Assembly (NCBI RefSeq): GCF_026242195.1
Contig: NZ_RKLV01000011.1
Location: 24,295 to 79,396 of the forward strand
DNA: 55,102 nucleotides
Source of the DNA: Halorutilus salinus
GTDB lineage: Archaea; Halobacteriota; Halobacteria; Halobacteriales; Halorutilaceae
Direction: 5' to 3'
Under the pieces are notes generated by a model, which was not told where the DNA came from, made no database searches, and saw only the letters and a list, made by a program, of their open reading frames with translations. Each line of letters opens with the position of its first letter. The first letter of the stretch is position 1. This document shows positions 16,934-25,398 of this stretch, piece by piece. Made by a program: the position numbers and the translations under genes.

Positions 16934-17821
16934 ATGAACTTAACGCGCCGCGGCTTTCTGAGGAGCGCCGTGGGTGCGTCGGCCGTCGCCGTCGCGGGAT
17001 GCGCCGACCCGCGCGCGGTACTGATACTGAACGAGGTGAACGACACCCAACTCGCCGACAGGGTCGCCGAGGAGGTCGAAGGTACGGACGACGAGGAGGT
17101 CGTACGACGCGCCGTCGAGAACCGAAGCTACACGACGGAAGGCGACGAATCGGGTCTCGAACCGCCCGTCGAAGCCGGTTCCGTTCTCTACGAAGGAGCC
17201 TACTACGACCTCTCGGTGGAGGCGAGAACAGTCTCGGAGGATCGCCTTTACGTCCTGCGTGTCGAGAACGTCGGTTCGTCGTCGGTCGACGGCGAGATGG
17301 CTTACGACGAGCTACCCGAAGCCGACAGACGCGCACTCATGGAGGTCTTCGGGGACGAGAACGCGACCGACGAAGGTTTCGAGGGCGGCACCGAGTTCCC
17401 GTACGGGGAGGGGGAGTACGGAGCCTCCGTCCTCATCGACGGCGCGACGGTTGTCCACGAGGGGCTGAGGTACGAGGTCGACGCCGAACGACGCCGGGGT
17501 ATCGAGAGACAGGAGTTTACGTACACCGCCGACGAGGTAGCCGAGGACGCGGAGGGGTTCGGCGCGTGGGCGCGGGACGAGTACAGCTTTACGCTCGACG
17601 GTCTGTCGGATGAGGAGCGCGCGATCGTTGACGACGCTCTCGACGGAGGCTACTACGAGGGGAGCGCGAGCGAGGGTTTCGAGTCGCTCGTCCGGCGTTT
17701 CCGCGAACACGAGGCGGTTACGAAGGACGAATGGGGTGGCGAGTGGGTCGTCGAGTACGAGGGTACGACCTACCGGGCGGAGATGAGTTACACCCCGAAC
17801 GTGGTGGAAGACGGAGGATAG
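16934..17821 (+). CDS. Tat-exported lipoprotein of unknown function
   Basis: The N-terminus LTRRGFLRSAVGASAVAVAG-C is a twin-arginine signal ending in a lipobox, so the mature protein (about 270 residues) should be attached to the outer face of the membrane. The body repeats pattern pairs such as YDLSVEARTVSEDRLYVLRV and FTYTADEVAEDAEGF, and is rich in Glu/Asp with short beta segments, suggesting a repeated small beta domain. No enzyme motif is visible. The stop lies directly against the end of the convergent permease gene, with no gap. Confidence 0.8.
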   Translation: MNLTRRGFLRSAVGASAVAVAGCADPRAVLILNEVNDTQLADRVAEEVEGTDDEEVVRRAVENRSYTTEGDESGLEPPVEAGSVLYEGAYYDLSVEARTVSEDRLYVLRVENVGSSSVDGEMAYDELPEADRRALMEVFGDENATDEGFEGGTEFPYGEGEYGASVLIDGATVVHEGLRYEVDAERRRGIERQEFTYTADEVAEDAEGFGAWARDEYSFTLDGLSDEERAIVDDALDGGYYEGSASEGFESLVRRFREHEAVTKDEWGGEWVVEYEGTTYRAEMSYTPNVVEDGG

Positions 17822-18958
17822 CTATCCTCGGAGCGCCTCGACGGGGCGTTCGTTCGCCGCCTTCCATGCGGGATACGCGCCGCTGAGCAACGATATACCG
17901 ACGGCGAATCCGAGAGCCATACCGAGGTAACGCAGGTTTCCGGGTCGGAGCACCATGAGTGCATCGTCGAGCATGAAGTGGTTGATGACGCCGCCCACGA
18001 GGAGGCTGACGACGACGCCGACAGCACCGCCGACGAAGCCGAGAAGCGTAGCCTCGGCGAGGAGTATCTTGAGAACGCTGGTGCGCTGTACGCCGATGGC
18101 ACGGAGGACGCCTATCTCCTCGCGGCGTTCGACGGTCGACATCAGCATGACGTTGAGTATGCTGACACCCGCGACGAACAGCGATATGGAGCCGACGGCG
18201 ATAAGGAACAGGCTGAGAAGACGTTGCTGTGACCGTACCTGCTCTATAAGCTCGCTGTTCTCCTGAACCTCGACAACCTCCTCACGTCTGTTCATGCTCT
18301 CACGTATATCCTGCGCGGTCTCGTTGGCGGCGCTCGCCGACCCCTCCTCCACGATTACGCGGCTGTACCCCGCGTCACGTAGCTCGGTTTCGGGGACGAC
18401 GATGTTGAAGTTAGGGTTGACGGGCGCTGTCCAAGGCTCCTCTGCGAGGACGCCGACGACACGGTACGACGAGTTGTCGACCGTAACGGCGCTACCGACG
18501 TTGATCTCCAGCTGGTCGGCGAACGTGCTACCCACGAGAACACCGCTCGAAAGGCTCGCGGGCACGCGTCCTTCGTCCGCCTCAAAGAGAGCTTCGGGGT
18601 TCTCGACGGCGTACGCGTTCCTCCCCGCCGACGTGTCGCCGTAGCTAATATCCACCGTCTGTTGCTTTACGGGCGTAACCGTCGCACCCACGGCGGTGCG
18701 GCGTACGTCACGTACCTCACGGTCGGTAAGCGTCTGGCTCGTAACCGTACCGAAGCCGGCGTCCGTATCCGTCGCAGGGACGACCTCGACCTGATTTGCA
18801 ACATCGCCCATGTTCTGCGTAAAACCCGCCTGAAGCGTAAAGCCGAGTATGCCGAGCGACGCTATGGCGACGACGCCTATGACGATACCGAAGCACGCAA
18901 GACCCGACCTCAGAGGGTTACGTACGAGGTTCCTGCGCGCCATCAGAAGGCTCGGCAT
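17822..18958 (-). CDS. ABC transporter permease, MacB/FtsX type
   Basis: A 378-residue permease with the MacB architecture: one N-terminal membrane helix (ACFGIVIGVVAIASLGILGF), a ~200-residue extracytoplasmic domain, then three helices in the FtsX domain (SLFLIAVGSISLFVAGVSIL, VGGAVGVVVSLLVGGVI, LGMALGFAVGISLLSGAYPAW). The motif VERREEIGVLRAIGVQRTSVL is characteristic. It is the last gene of an operon with the ATPase 17 bases upstream. MacB-type systems drive extracytoplasmic work, often on lipoproteins or cell-envelope substrates; the substrate here is unknown. Confidence 0.92.
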   Translation of the reverse strand: MPSLLMARRNLVRNPLRSGLACFGIVIGVVAIASLGILGFTLQAGFTQNMGDVANQVEVVPATDTDAGFGTVTSQTLTDREVRDVRRTAVGATVTPVKQQTVDISYGDTSAGRNAYAVENPEALFEADEGRVPASLSSGVLVGSTFADQLEINVGSAVTVDNSSYRVVGVLAEEPWTAPVNPNFNIVVPETELRDAGYSRVIVEEGSASAANETAQDIRESMNRREEVVEVQENSELIEQVRSQQRLLSLFLIAVGSISLFVAGVSILNVMLMSTVERREEIGVLRAIGVQRTSVLKILLAEATLLGFVGGAVGVVVSLLVGGVINHFMLDDALMVLRPGNLRYLGMALGFAVGISLLSGAYPAWKAANERPVEALRG

Positions 18959-18975
18959 GAGACGGTAAAGACGTC

Positions 18976-19626
18976 TCAGAGTACCACCCCGTCGTCAAGC
19001 TCCACGTCGCGGTCGGAGTAGTCCTTGATACGTTCGTCGTGTGTGACGGCGACGACGCCGACGCCTTCGTCACACAGGTCACGTATGAGCTGAAGCGTTT
19101 CGTCGCCCGTCTCCTTGTCGAGGTTACCCGTGGGTTCGTCGGCGAGGATCACGTCGGGCGAGTTTACGAGCGCACGCGCTATGGCGACGCGCTGTTTCTG
19201 ACCGCCCGAAAGCTCCGCGGGCTTGTGCTCCTTTCTGTCGCCTAAACCGACCTTTTCGAGGAGTTCGCCGGCGCGTCCGCCGCTTCCGCCTGAGAAGACC
19301 GTGGGGGCTTCGACGTTCTCCTGAGCCGTCAGCGAAGGTATGAGGTAGAAGTACTGAAAGACGAAGCCCACGAACCTCTTGCGCGCCTCCGTGCGCTCTC
19401 GGTCGTCGAGACCCGTCACGTCGTCGCCGTCGAGCCGTACGGTTCCCTCCGAAGGCTCGTCAAGGAGTCCGAGTATGTTTAGCATCGTCGTCTTTCCGCA
19501 TCCGCTCGGACCCATGACGGTCACGAACTCGCCGCGTTCGACACCGAAGTCGACGCCTTCGAGGACTGTCAGCGTCTCGTCGCCGCTGTCGTACCGTTTT
19601 ACGACGTTCTCAAGCCGGGCTATCAT
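18976..19626 (-). CDS. ABC transporter ATP-binding protein, LolD/MacB type
   Basis: A 216-residue ATPase with Walker [10 protein letters not shown] (39-47), signature [15 protein letters not shown], Walker [13 protein letters not shown] and switch His in VAVTHDERI. The sequence closely fits the LolD/MacB group that partners with FtsX-like permeases. The start overlaps the CARDB-protein stop by four bases (ATGA) and the permease begins 17 bases downstream, so the three are translated together. Confidence 0.95.
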   Translation of the reverse strand: MIARLENVVKRYDSGDETLTVLEGVDFGVERGEFVTVMGPSGCGKTTMLNILGLLDEPSEGTVRLDGDDVTGLDDRERTEARKRFVGFVFQYFYLIPSLTAQENVEAPTVFSGGSGGRAGELLEKVGLGDRKEHKPAELSGGQKQRVAIARALVNSPDVILADEPTGNLDKETGDETLQLIRDLCDEGVGVVAVTHDERIKDYSDRDVELDDGVVL

Positions 19627-21059
19627 CCGCGTTTCCTCCAGCCGTAGGCGACGACGCCGACGACCAGAACAGCGATAACGACCGAGGCGGACGTGGGTAC
19701 ACCTGACGAGCCTTCACCCGAACCGTCCTGAGACGACGAGGCTTCGGAAGCCTGCGTCGTCATACCCGCGCCGACAGCCGAGTACGTGACGTTGTAGACG
19801 CGTTCGACTGAGTCGCCGTCGGCTACGTAGCTAACCAAGACGGGTATCTCGGACACGTTTCCCGTCACGCGTGCGTTGAGCTCGAACGTACCGAAGTCGC
19901 TCGCGGGTACGGTTCCGACGAAGTAGTCCGACTGCGGCGGCGCGGGTTCGACGTTGGGTGTCTCTGCGACCCCGACCACGACGCCCTCTGCGTCCTCGAC
20001 ACCCACGTTGCTCGCGCTACCCGTGACCGTAACAGAACCAGCGCCTTCGACCGAGGTACCGGTTAGACGTATGTTGGAACGCGGCGTGTAGTCGATCGTT
20101 GTCGTCGTTGTCCTGCGTTCGCCGTCGAGCTCGTACGAGGCGGTAACCTCGACCGTCGTCTCGCGTTGTACGCCCGTGACGTTCATAACGACCGTCTCAG
20201 AGGAACGCGCGCCGAGGTCGCCGACATCGACGGACGAAACCGCAACGCCTCCGCGTACACGGACGTTCTGTACGGCGGCGTTACCGACGTTGGCGACCGT
20301 AGCCTCCACACCGTTCTCCGACGAGGAGGCGCGTAACCCGAGTTCGTGGTCGCGTTCCTCGAAACGTGCGGTGACCGTATCCTCGACGGTCAGGCTGTTT
20401 CCGTCTGAGTTGGTGTAGCCGACGGAGACGCGTATATCCTTCTCACCAGCTACGTCGGACGAGACGAGAACGTCGACCGTCCCTGTCTCACCCGCCGACA
20501 GGTTGGTGAGAAAGCCGTCCTTCTCTGTCGTAAAGCCGTATCCGTCGGCGGTCACACGGAGACCACGTATCTCGCCCGCACCGCCGTTCGAAACCTCTAC
20601 CTCGACCGGGTTCCACGCGCCGACGGCGGCTGAACGGACGGACGCGTCCGCCCTCACGGGGCTGTCCTCAACGTCCACCGAAACCGGGTAGTTTACGGTT
20701 CCGATGTTTGTACCTTTTCCGCTCGCGCGTACTTCGAACCGTTTGGTGCCTTCGGTTTCGAACGTCGTCGTCAACGGAACCTGTATGCTCTCGCCCGGCG
20801 CGATGGTTCCTATGTTGGTGGTTCCTAAGCTTGACGACTCCTCCCAACGGAGCAGACTGACCTGACTTAGTGAGAAAGCAGTCTCTCCGTCGTTCTCCAC
20901 CGTCGCCGTCACGGTCACCGTCTCGCCGACCTGCGGCGTTTCGGGGGTTACGTTTACGTCTGAGATATGTATACCCTCCGTCCCCGACTGCGCAGAGACG
21001 GCGGAGGCGGAGACGAACAGGAGTACGACCATACCCAAGACGGCTACAGTACGCCGCAT
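19623..21059 (-). CDS. Secreted, membrane-anchored CARDB-repeat protein
   Basis: From MRRTVAVLGMVVLLFVSASA the 478-residue product has a Sec signal peptide. Several beta-sandwich repeats of CARDB/COG1361 type follow (VTPETPQVGETVTVTATVEN is the clearest), then a Ser/Gly linker, a C-terminal helix (SASVVIAVLVVGVVAYGW) and a basic tail. It is therefore an outer-face protein anchored at its C-terminus, probably an adaptor or substrate-binding part for the MacB-like transporter. The longer frame to 21113 overlaps yip1; the ATG at 21059 forms a TGATG overlap with the Yip1 stop, typical of coupled translation. Confidence 0.85.
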   Translation of the reverse strand: MRRTVAVLGMVVLLFVSASAVSAQSGTEGIHISDVNVTPETPQVGETVTVTATVENDGETAFSLSQVSLLRWEESSSLGTTNIGTIAPGESIQVPLTTTFETEGTKRFEVRASGKGTNIGTVNYPVSVDVEDSPVRADASVRSAAVGAWNPVEVEVSNGGAGEIRGLRVTADGYGFTTEKDGFLTNLSAGETGTVDVLVSSDVAGEKDIRVSVGYTNSDGNSLTVEDTVTARFEERDHELGLRASSSENGVEATVANVGNAAVQNVRVRGGVAVSSVDVGDLGARSSETVVMNVTGVQRETTVEVTASYELDGERRTTTTTIDYTPRSNIRLTGTSVEGAGSVTVTGSASNVGVEDAEGVVVGVAETPNVEPAPPQSDYFVGTVPASDFGTFELNARVTGNVSEIPVLVSYVADGDSVERVYNVTYSAVGAGMTTQASEASSSQDGSGEGSSGVPTSASVVIAVLVVGVVAYGWRKRG

Positions 21060-21730
21060 CAGTAGAACACCCCCATTACGGCTGTCAGGAGAGCGCCACC
21101 GAAGAGATCCCACGCGACGATGACAGCTACAGCCGTGACGGCGGGCACCGTAGCCTTACGAAGTTCGAGCCCGTGGACGTGTTTAATCCCGAAGCTCCAT
21201 ATGAAAGCCTGCCATCCAACGAAGACATACCCAAGCGCACGTACCTGAACCGAACGGAGCGTCTCGAACATCGTACGCTGTACCTCTACGGCTTCCTGAA
21301 TACCCGACGGGTTCGTGCCTCCGAGTATGTACAGCGTCAAGCCCAAGGTTACGAGAGCACCGAAGAGCGCGGGTACGAAGCCCCATCCTGCGACTGAGAG
21401 CGTTTCTGTGCCGCCCCCTTCGCCTCCGAGGTAGGTACAGACACCGACGAAGATACCACCAACAACGAGCCACGGTACGAAAGGTATGATCAGCGAGGGG
21501 AGCGTGAAAAGTACGCGCATCCCTGTACCCGCGCCCGCGCCGGCGCTTCCTCCGGCTTCCATAGCGGACGTCGTGTAGTTGCTCACGTAAAGACCTCTTC
21601 CTGCACGGACGACGCCTATCAGAAGAACGACGACCGCGGGTATCCATAGACGTGGGGTTTGGGACTCGGCGTCGAAGAAGCCGTCGGGGTCGAGAACGAG
21701 GTTATGCGCCCTGTAAGCCACCGTCACCAC
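21059..21730 (-). CDS. Yip1-family membrane protein
   Basis: A 223-residue protein with five membrane helices and the Yip1-type start AYRAHNLVLDPDGFFDAE. Prokaryotic Yip1 proteins often precede CARDB/ABC operons of this kind; their role is unknown. First gene of the four-gene leftward operon (Yip1, CARDB, ATPase, permease). The non-coding bases 21731-21831 upstream contain its promoter. Confidence 0.85.
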   Translation of the reverse strand: MVTVAYRAHNLVLDPDGFFDAESQTPRLWIPAVVVLLIGVVRAGRGLYVSNYTTSAMEAGGSAGAGAGTGMRVLFTLPSLIIPFVPWLVVGGIFVGVCTYLGGEGGGTETLSVAGWGFVPALFGALVTLGLTLYILGGTNPSGIQEAVEVQRTMFETLRSVQVRALGYVFVGWQAFIWSFGIKHVHGLELRKATVPAVTAVAVIVAWDLFGGALLTAVMGVFY

Positions 21731-21831
21731 CTACGCGGTCTTTGTGTCGTATACCGATCAACATGAACAACCTTTGTGGAGCCGGCTTAAAGTAGCTGGC
21801 GTAAGCCCAAAATACCTTTTCGGGTATCCGC

Positions 21832-22431
21832 TTAGGACAGCTGGTTCCACGAGGCACGGAAACGCTGTACAGCCGTCAGGTTGCCGACGACGCCGAAGAA
21901 GACAAGCAACCATCCGAGAGCCGTCAGACCCTCGACGAGTGGGACGAAGGGCTGTACGACGCCGACGAGTATGATGAGAGCCATACGGTCGGCGCGTCCG
22001 AGGAGTCCGCCGTAGTCGCGTCCCGCACCCACAGCCTGCGCCTGAGTGCCCATGTACGAGGTCAGGAAGACGCCCGTGACAGCGAAGAAACCGACAGCCC
22101 AAGCACCGACACCGCCCGCGATACCCGCGATAAGTACGAGGTCTGAGTAACGGTCGAGCGTGTGGTCGAGCATGTCGCCCTGGGGGTTCGCCTTTCCGGT
22201 TCGGCGCGCTAACTGACCGTCGACGGCGTCGAGGACGGCGCTTACGGCGACGAGGAGCGAGCCACCGACGTATCCGGCTGTCGTGGCGGTGTAGAAGCTC
22301 CCCGCGGCTGTGACGGCGACGAGGAAGGAGACGACAGAAACCTGATTCGGCGTTGCGCCGAGGCGTTCGATCCCAGAGACGAAGGGTTCGAAGGCGTCCT
22401 CGGCGGATTCATCGAGATCGGCGAGCGTCAT
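21832..22431 (-). CDS. CDP-alcohol phosphatidyltransferase (archaetidylinositol-phosphate synthase-like)
   Basis: A 199-residue integral membrane enzyme with the full CDP-alcohol phosphotransferase motif. D68, D71-G72, A75-R76, G85, D89 and D93 fall in LDAVDGQLARRTGKANPQGD and MLDHTLDRYSD. About five membrane helices follow. It transfers a phosphoalcohol to CDP-archaeol in polar-lipid synthesis; the archaetidylinositol-phosphate type is the likeliest in this context, but glycerol or serine cannot be excluded. It overlaps the kinase-like gene by four bases. Confidence 0.9.
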   Translation of the reverse strand: MTLADLDESAEDAFEPFVSGIERLGATPNQVSVVSFLVAVTAAGSFYTATTAGYVGGSLLVAVSAVLDAVDGQLARRTGKANPQGDMLDHTLDRYSDLVLIAGIAGGVGAWAVGFFAVTGVFLTSYMGTQAQAVGAGRDYGGLLGRADRMALIILVGVVQPFVPLVEGLTALGWLLVFFGVVGNLTAVQRFRASWNQLS

Positions 22432-22934
22432 ACACGTCCCTCCACGTACGCCGACCAGTCGACAACACCGGTGCGTTCGTCGCGTTCCTCGACAGCCCGC
22501 GCGACGCGTTCGACCGTCTCTTCCACAGTCGGTTCGGTCGTGTCGAACTCGAAGACGGGCGCTTCCGTGTCGAGCGCCTCGGCTGTCGTAACGTCGAGAG
22601 CCTCCGCCTCGGCGTTCTCGTCTATCTTCTCGTCACCCCAGCCGCGTTCTTCGAGACGTGAACGCAGAACGTCGGGTTCGCAACGTAGGACGACCGTAAA
22701 GCCGGGTTCGAGACGGTGCGAGAGATGTCCGTCGAAGACGGCGTCTTCGGGTAGATCGTCGCGTAGTGCGTCGACATCAGCAACAGGGGCTTGGCGTTCC
22801 TCGTCGTACCCCTTCGATGCGCCTTCACGGACACGCCGCGTTATATCGACGTAGCTCACACCGCGTTCGTCTGCGAGGCGGCGCGCGACGGTCGTCTTTC
22901 CAACGCCCGGCGTCCCTGTAACCGCGATCCTCAT
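22428..22934 (-). CDS. Adenylate kinase 6 (Fap7)-like NTPase
   Basis: A 168-residue P-loop protein starting MRIAVTGTPGVGKTT, with Walker A at 7-15. Features such as FDGHLSHRL, VVLRCEPDVLRSRLEERGW and EKIDENAEAEALDV are those of the AK6/Fap7 family, which has adenylate kinase activity and, in eukaryotes and archaea, a role in small-subunit ribosome maturation. It overlaps hisC and the lipid enzyme by four bases each, so all three are one translational unit. Confidence 0.9.
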   Translation of the reverse strand: MRIAVTGTPGVGKTTVARRLADERGVSYVDITRRVREGASKGYDEERQAPVADVDALRDDLPEDAVFDGHLSHRLEPGFTVVLRCEPDVLRSRLEERGWGDEKIDENAEAEALDVTTAEALDTEAPVFEFDTTEPTVEETVERVARAVEERDERTGVVDWSAYVEGRV

Positions 22935-24028
22935 CCACTTTCACCCCGTGCGTCGGCGTAAACGTCGTTTATCTCGCGCACCGCACGCCGTGTCTCCTCG
23001 CGTGTACCGACGGAGACACGTATGCATTCGGGGAGACCGAAGGATGTGGTATCACGTACGATTACGCCGCGTCTTTCGAGTTCACCCGCAACCTCCGAGG
23101 CGTCGCACGGCGATACGTCGACGAGAACGAAGTTTGCGGCGGTGTCGTACGTCGGCGCGTCGAGGTTCTCGGTCATGTACTCACGCCCCCACCGTGCGAG
23201 TTCGACCGTCTCGGTTACATGCCCGTCGTCACCCAGAGCGGCGCTTGCGGCACGTAACGAAACACCGCCGACACAGAACGGAGTGACGACCTTCCTGTAT
23301 GCGCTCGCCATACCGTCGGGGAGGACGCCGTAACCGACACGCAGACCCGCGAGACCGTACGCCTTCGAGAAGGTGCGAGCAACCGCAACGTCGTCACGTT
23401 CGAGGGCGAGCGGTACGGCGCTCTCACGGTCGGAGAACTCGTGGTAAGCCTCGTCGACGAAGACGAGTCCGTCGACCTCGTCGGCGACACGTTCGACGGT
23501 TTCGACCGTCGTGTCCGTCCCCGTCGGGTTGTTCGGCGCTGTTATATAGACGATCTTTTCGCCGTCGTAGGCGTCGACTATACGTCCGGCGTCGTAGCCG
23601 AAGCCGCCGTCGTCAGTCCGCAGACCGTAGCTACTCTCGTAGCCTCCGAGGTTGCGCGCCGACATGCCGTAGTAGGAGAAGCCGGGCGAGGGCGTCAGAA
23701 CCCCGTCGCCGTCTTCGAGAACCGCGCGCCCAACAGTGTCGAAGACGCCGTCGGCACCCGCACCCAGAACGACGTTCTCGACGGGAGCACCGACCGCCTC
23801 GGCGACCTCCCCGCGTACGTCTTCGTGTAAAGCCGTCGGGTAGACGTTGACGGTCGGCGCGGCTTCACGTACCGCCTCCTCGACGGCGGGCGGGGGTCCA
23901 AGAGGGTTCTCGTTCGAAGCCAGCTTTGCGAGTTCGTCGGGATCGAGACCGTGTTCGCGCGCGACCTCCTCGACGCCGCGTCCCGGGACGTACTCGTCGA
24001 GTTCCGACAGGTCTCTGAGTATCTTCAT
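22931..24028 (-). CDS. hisC: Histidinol-phosphate aminotransferase
   Basis: A 365-residue fold-type I PLP enzyme. The PLP lysine is K222 in TFSKAYGLAGLRVGYG. Other contacts are N166-N167-P in APNNPTG and D192/Y195 in VDEAYHEF, with the N-terminal LASNENPLGPP of HisC. It converts imidazole acetol-phosphate to histidinol-phosphate in histidine synthesis. First gene of the hisC / AK6-like / CDP-alcohol operon, an order seen in other haloarchaea. The upstream TTATTATGAGTC-type promoter region at about 24045-24060 borders the AT-rich restriction module. Confidence 0.95.
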   Translation of the reverse strand: MKILRDLSELDEYVPGRGVEEVAREHGLDPDELAKLASNENPLGPPPAVEEAVREAAPTVNVYPTALHEDVRGEVAEAVGAPVENVVLGAGADGVFDTVGRAVLEDGDGVLTPSPGFSYYGMSARNLGGYESSYGLRTDDGGFGYDAGRIVDAYDGEKIVYITAPNNPTGTDTTVETVERVADEVDGLVFVDEAYHEFSDRESAVPLALERDDVAVARTFSKAYGLAGLRVGYGVLPDGMASAYRKVVTPFCVGGVSLRAASAALGDDGHVTETVELARWGREYMTENLDAPTYDTAANFVLVDVSPCDASEVAGELERRGVIVRDTTSFGLPECIRVSVGTREETRRAVREINDVYADARGESG

Positions 24029-24104
24029 CTATATCGGAGATGTAGCGACTCATAATAAAGAACTTGATGAAGTATAGGAACCGATACGGCGAAATTAACT
24101 CAGT

Positions 24105-24962
24105 TTAAAGCTCAGAGTCTCCGGCGAGCCTTTCAAGCTTTTCAATGTTGTCGCCCGACTCCTCAAGGAGAAAATTATACAGACCTTCTCGGGTTCCTTC
24201 GCCCCCTATCGAGTCCCAAAATTCCTTTCCAACCAACATTCCATCCCCTTCGGTTACATTGAATATGCTTTGAGGCGGCCAGTGACCGTAATCTGCTAAA
24301 TCCCCATATGGATTAAATGGGAAGACGAATCGCACTATTGGACATGGTTCATCCTCATGCTCATATACAGCCACAGTTTTTAGCATCTGTCGTTTAGACT
24401 CCATTGACTGGTCTTTATTTGGTTTGGGGGTTTTTATTTCCACAGCCAGTGGTCTTCCGTTACTGAAATCCTTAATCCATAAATCCCAGGTGATTTTACC
24501 AGTCGATTTGGTAGGCTTGTCTAATGACACTTCCTTGACCTCCTTCTTTTCTTTCTCCCAATCTGGATCTCTATCACGATTATCTAGTCCAGATATTATG
24601 TCTTCTATAATGTTTTCTTGCTCATTTGTCAATCTCTTGCCTATTAATTCATATTGGGTCTCCGCATCACCTATATCATCATTAGCATTTGCAACTGCCT
24701 TGGCAAATTTTTCATACATCTGTTCCCCCAGTTTCTGTGTAAAGCTCCGCTCAAAGTTAGCTAATATCCAGAATAACTCAGATGGCATCATGATGGCTTT
24801 GAACGTCTCATTTCTTTTGAATTCCTCCCAGTCAAAGTTTTCTGCTTTTTCTATAGGTCGCTCAAAGAAGTCGTCGGTCACCTTCTTTAATTCTCTTTTT
24901 GTCTTGTCATCAAGCGTACATCCACCTATATAATCGAATTCTTCATCTTTTTCTTCTTTCAT
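24105..24962 (-). CDS. TdeIII-family type II restriction endonuclease
   Basis: A 285-residue protein. The nuclease core is D160 in KITWDLWIKD plus E175 and K177 in AVEIKTPKPNKDQS, i.e. PD-(D/E)XK. The N-terminal half shows FKAIMMPSELFWILANFERS and FTQKLGEQMYEKFAKAV, which fits the TdeIII family. TdeIII recognises GGNCC; the same site here is inference. The gene is far more AT-rich than its neighbours and ends with DSEL only 77 bases from hisC. It is organised with the HTH gene and methyltransferase as a restriction-modification module, probably acquired by transfer. Confidence 0.85.
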   Translation of the reverse strand: MKEEKDEEFDYIGGCTLDDKTKRELKKVTDDFFERPIEKAENFDWEEFKRNETFKAIMMPSELFWILANFERSFTQKLGEQMYEKFAKAVANANDDIGDAETQYELIGKRLTNEQENIIEDIISGLDNRDRDPDWEKEKKEVKEVSLDKPTKSTGKITWDLWIKDFSNGRPLAVEIKTPKPNKDQSMESKRQMLKTVAVYEHEDEPCPIVRFVFPFNPYGDLADYGHWPPQSIFNVTEGDGMLVGKEFWDSIGGEGTREGLYNFLLEESGDNIEKLERLAGDSEL

Positions 24963-25010
24963 GTTCGTGATGTGAAAGATAACCTCATAATCCTTTGTAG
25001 GCGGGTCTGC

Positions 25011-25298
25011 CTACAGAATTATTTCTACGCAATCAAAATCCGTAAAATACACAAATTCGTTGACTTCGGCGTCTCTTTCTTTTTTTAATATATCGCTGTC
25101 AACAAGCTTCTCTAAATATTTGTGGGTGGTCTCTCTATGAGATAAACCAATTTCGTTGGAGAAATTTTCGTGTACTTCTCTCAGCGTTACTTGACCAACT
25201 TCATGAATATATTGTAATAACCGAACTCTCTTTTCATTCGATAGTGCAGAACATAAAGTTACTATCTCTTCTCCTTCAGTAATCTTTTTATTCTCCAT
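25011..25298 (-). CDS. ArsR-like HTH protein, probable controller of the restriction-modification genes
   Basis: From MENKKITEGEEIVTLCSALS the product is 95 residues, with a winged helix: SNEKRVRLLQYIHEVGQVTL, then LSHRETTHKYLEKLVDSDIL. The frame is open to 25397, but the extra residues would overlap the methyltransferase promoter. It is AT-rich like the endonuclease gene, 48 bases upstream of it and reading the same way, and divergent from the methyltransferase. That layout resembles controller proteins of type II systems, although those are usually Xre-type rather than ArsR-type. Confidence 0.8.
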   Translation of the reverse strand: MENKKITEGEEIVTLCSALSNEKRVRLLQYIHEVGQVTLREVHENFSNEIGLSHRETTHKYLEKLVDSDILKKERDAEVNEFVYFTDFDCVEIIL

Positions 25299-25301
25299 AC
25301 T

Positions 25302-25317
25302 GGGGTACTGTATCCCC
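25302..25317. promoter_or_regulatory. GGGGTAC/TATCCCC dyad before the HTH gene
   Basis: GGGGTACTGTATCCCC is a near-perfect inverted repeat four bases upstream of the regulator ATG at 25298. It could be an operator for autoregulation or a 5' hairpin in the mRNA. Confidence 0.4.
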
Positions 25318-25333
25318 TTGTCAATAAAAAATA

Positions 25334-25351
25334 GTAGCCAAAATTGACTAC
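25334..25351. promoter_or_regulatory. Candidate operator between the divergent HTH and methyltransferase genes
   Basis: GTAGCCAAAATTGACTAC is an 18-bp dyad (arms GTAGYCAAW) midway between the regulator and the methyltransferase TATA element (ATTATATT, about 25364-25371). Its position would allow one bound dimer to affect both promoters. Confidence 0.5.
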
Positions 25352-25398
25352 AAGGAATGGAAACATTATATTGGGTTGACTTCCAAAGGATACTCAAG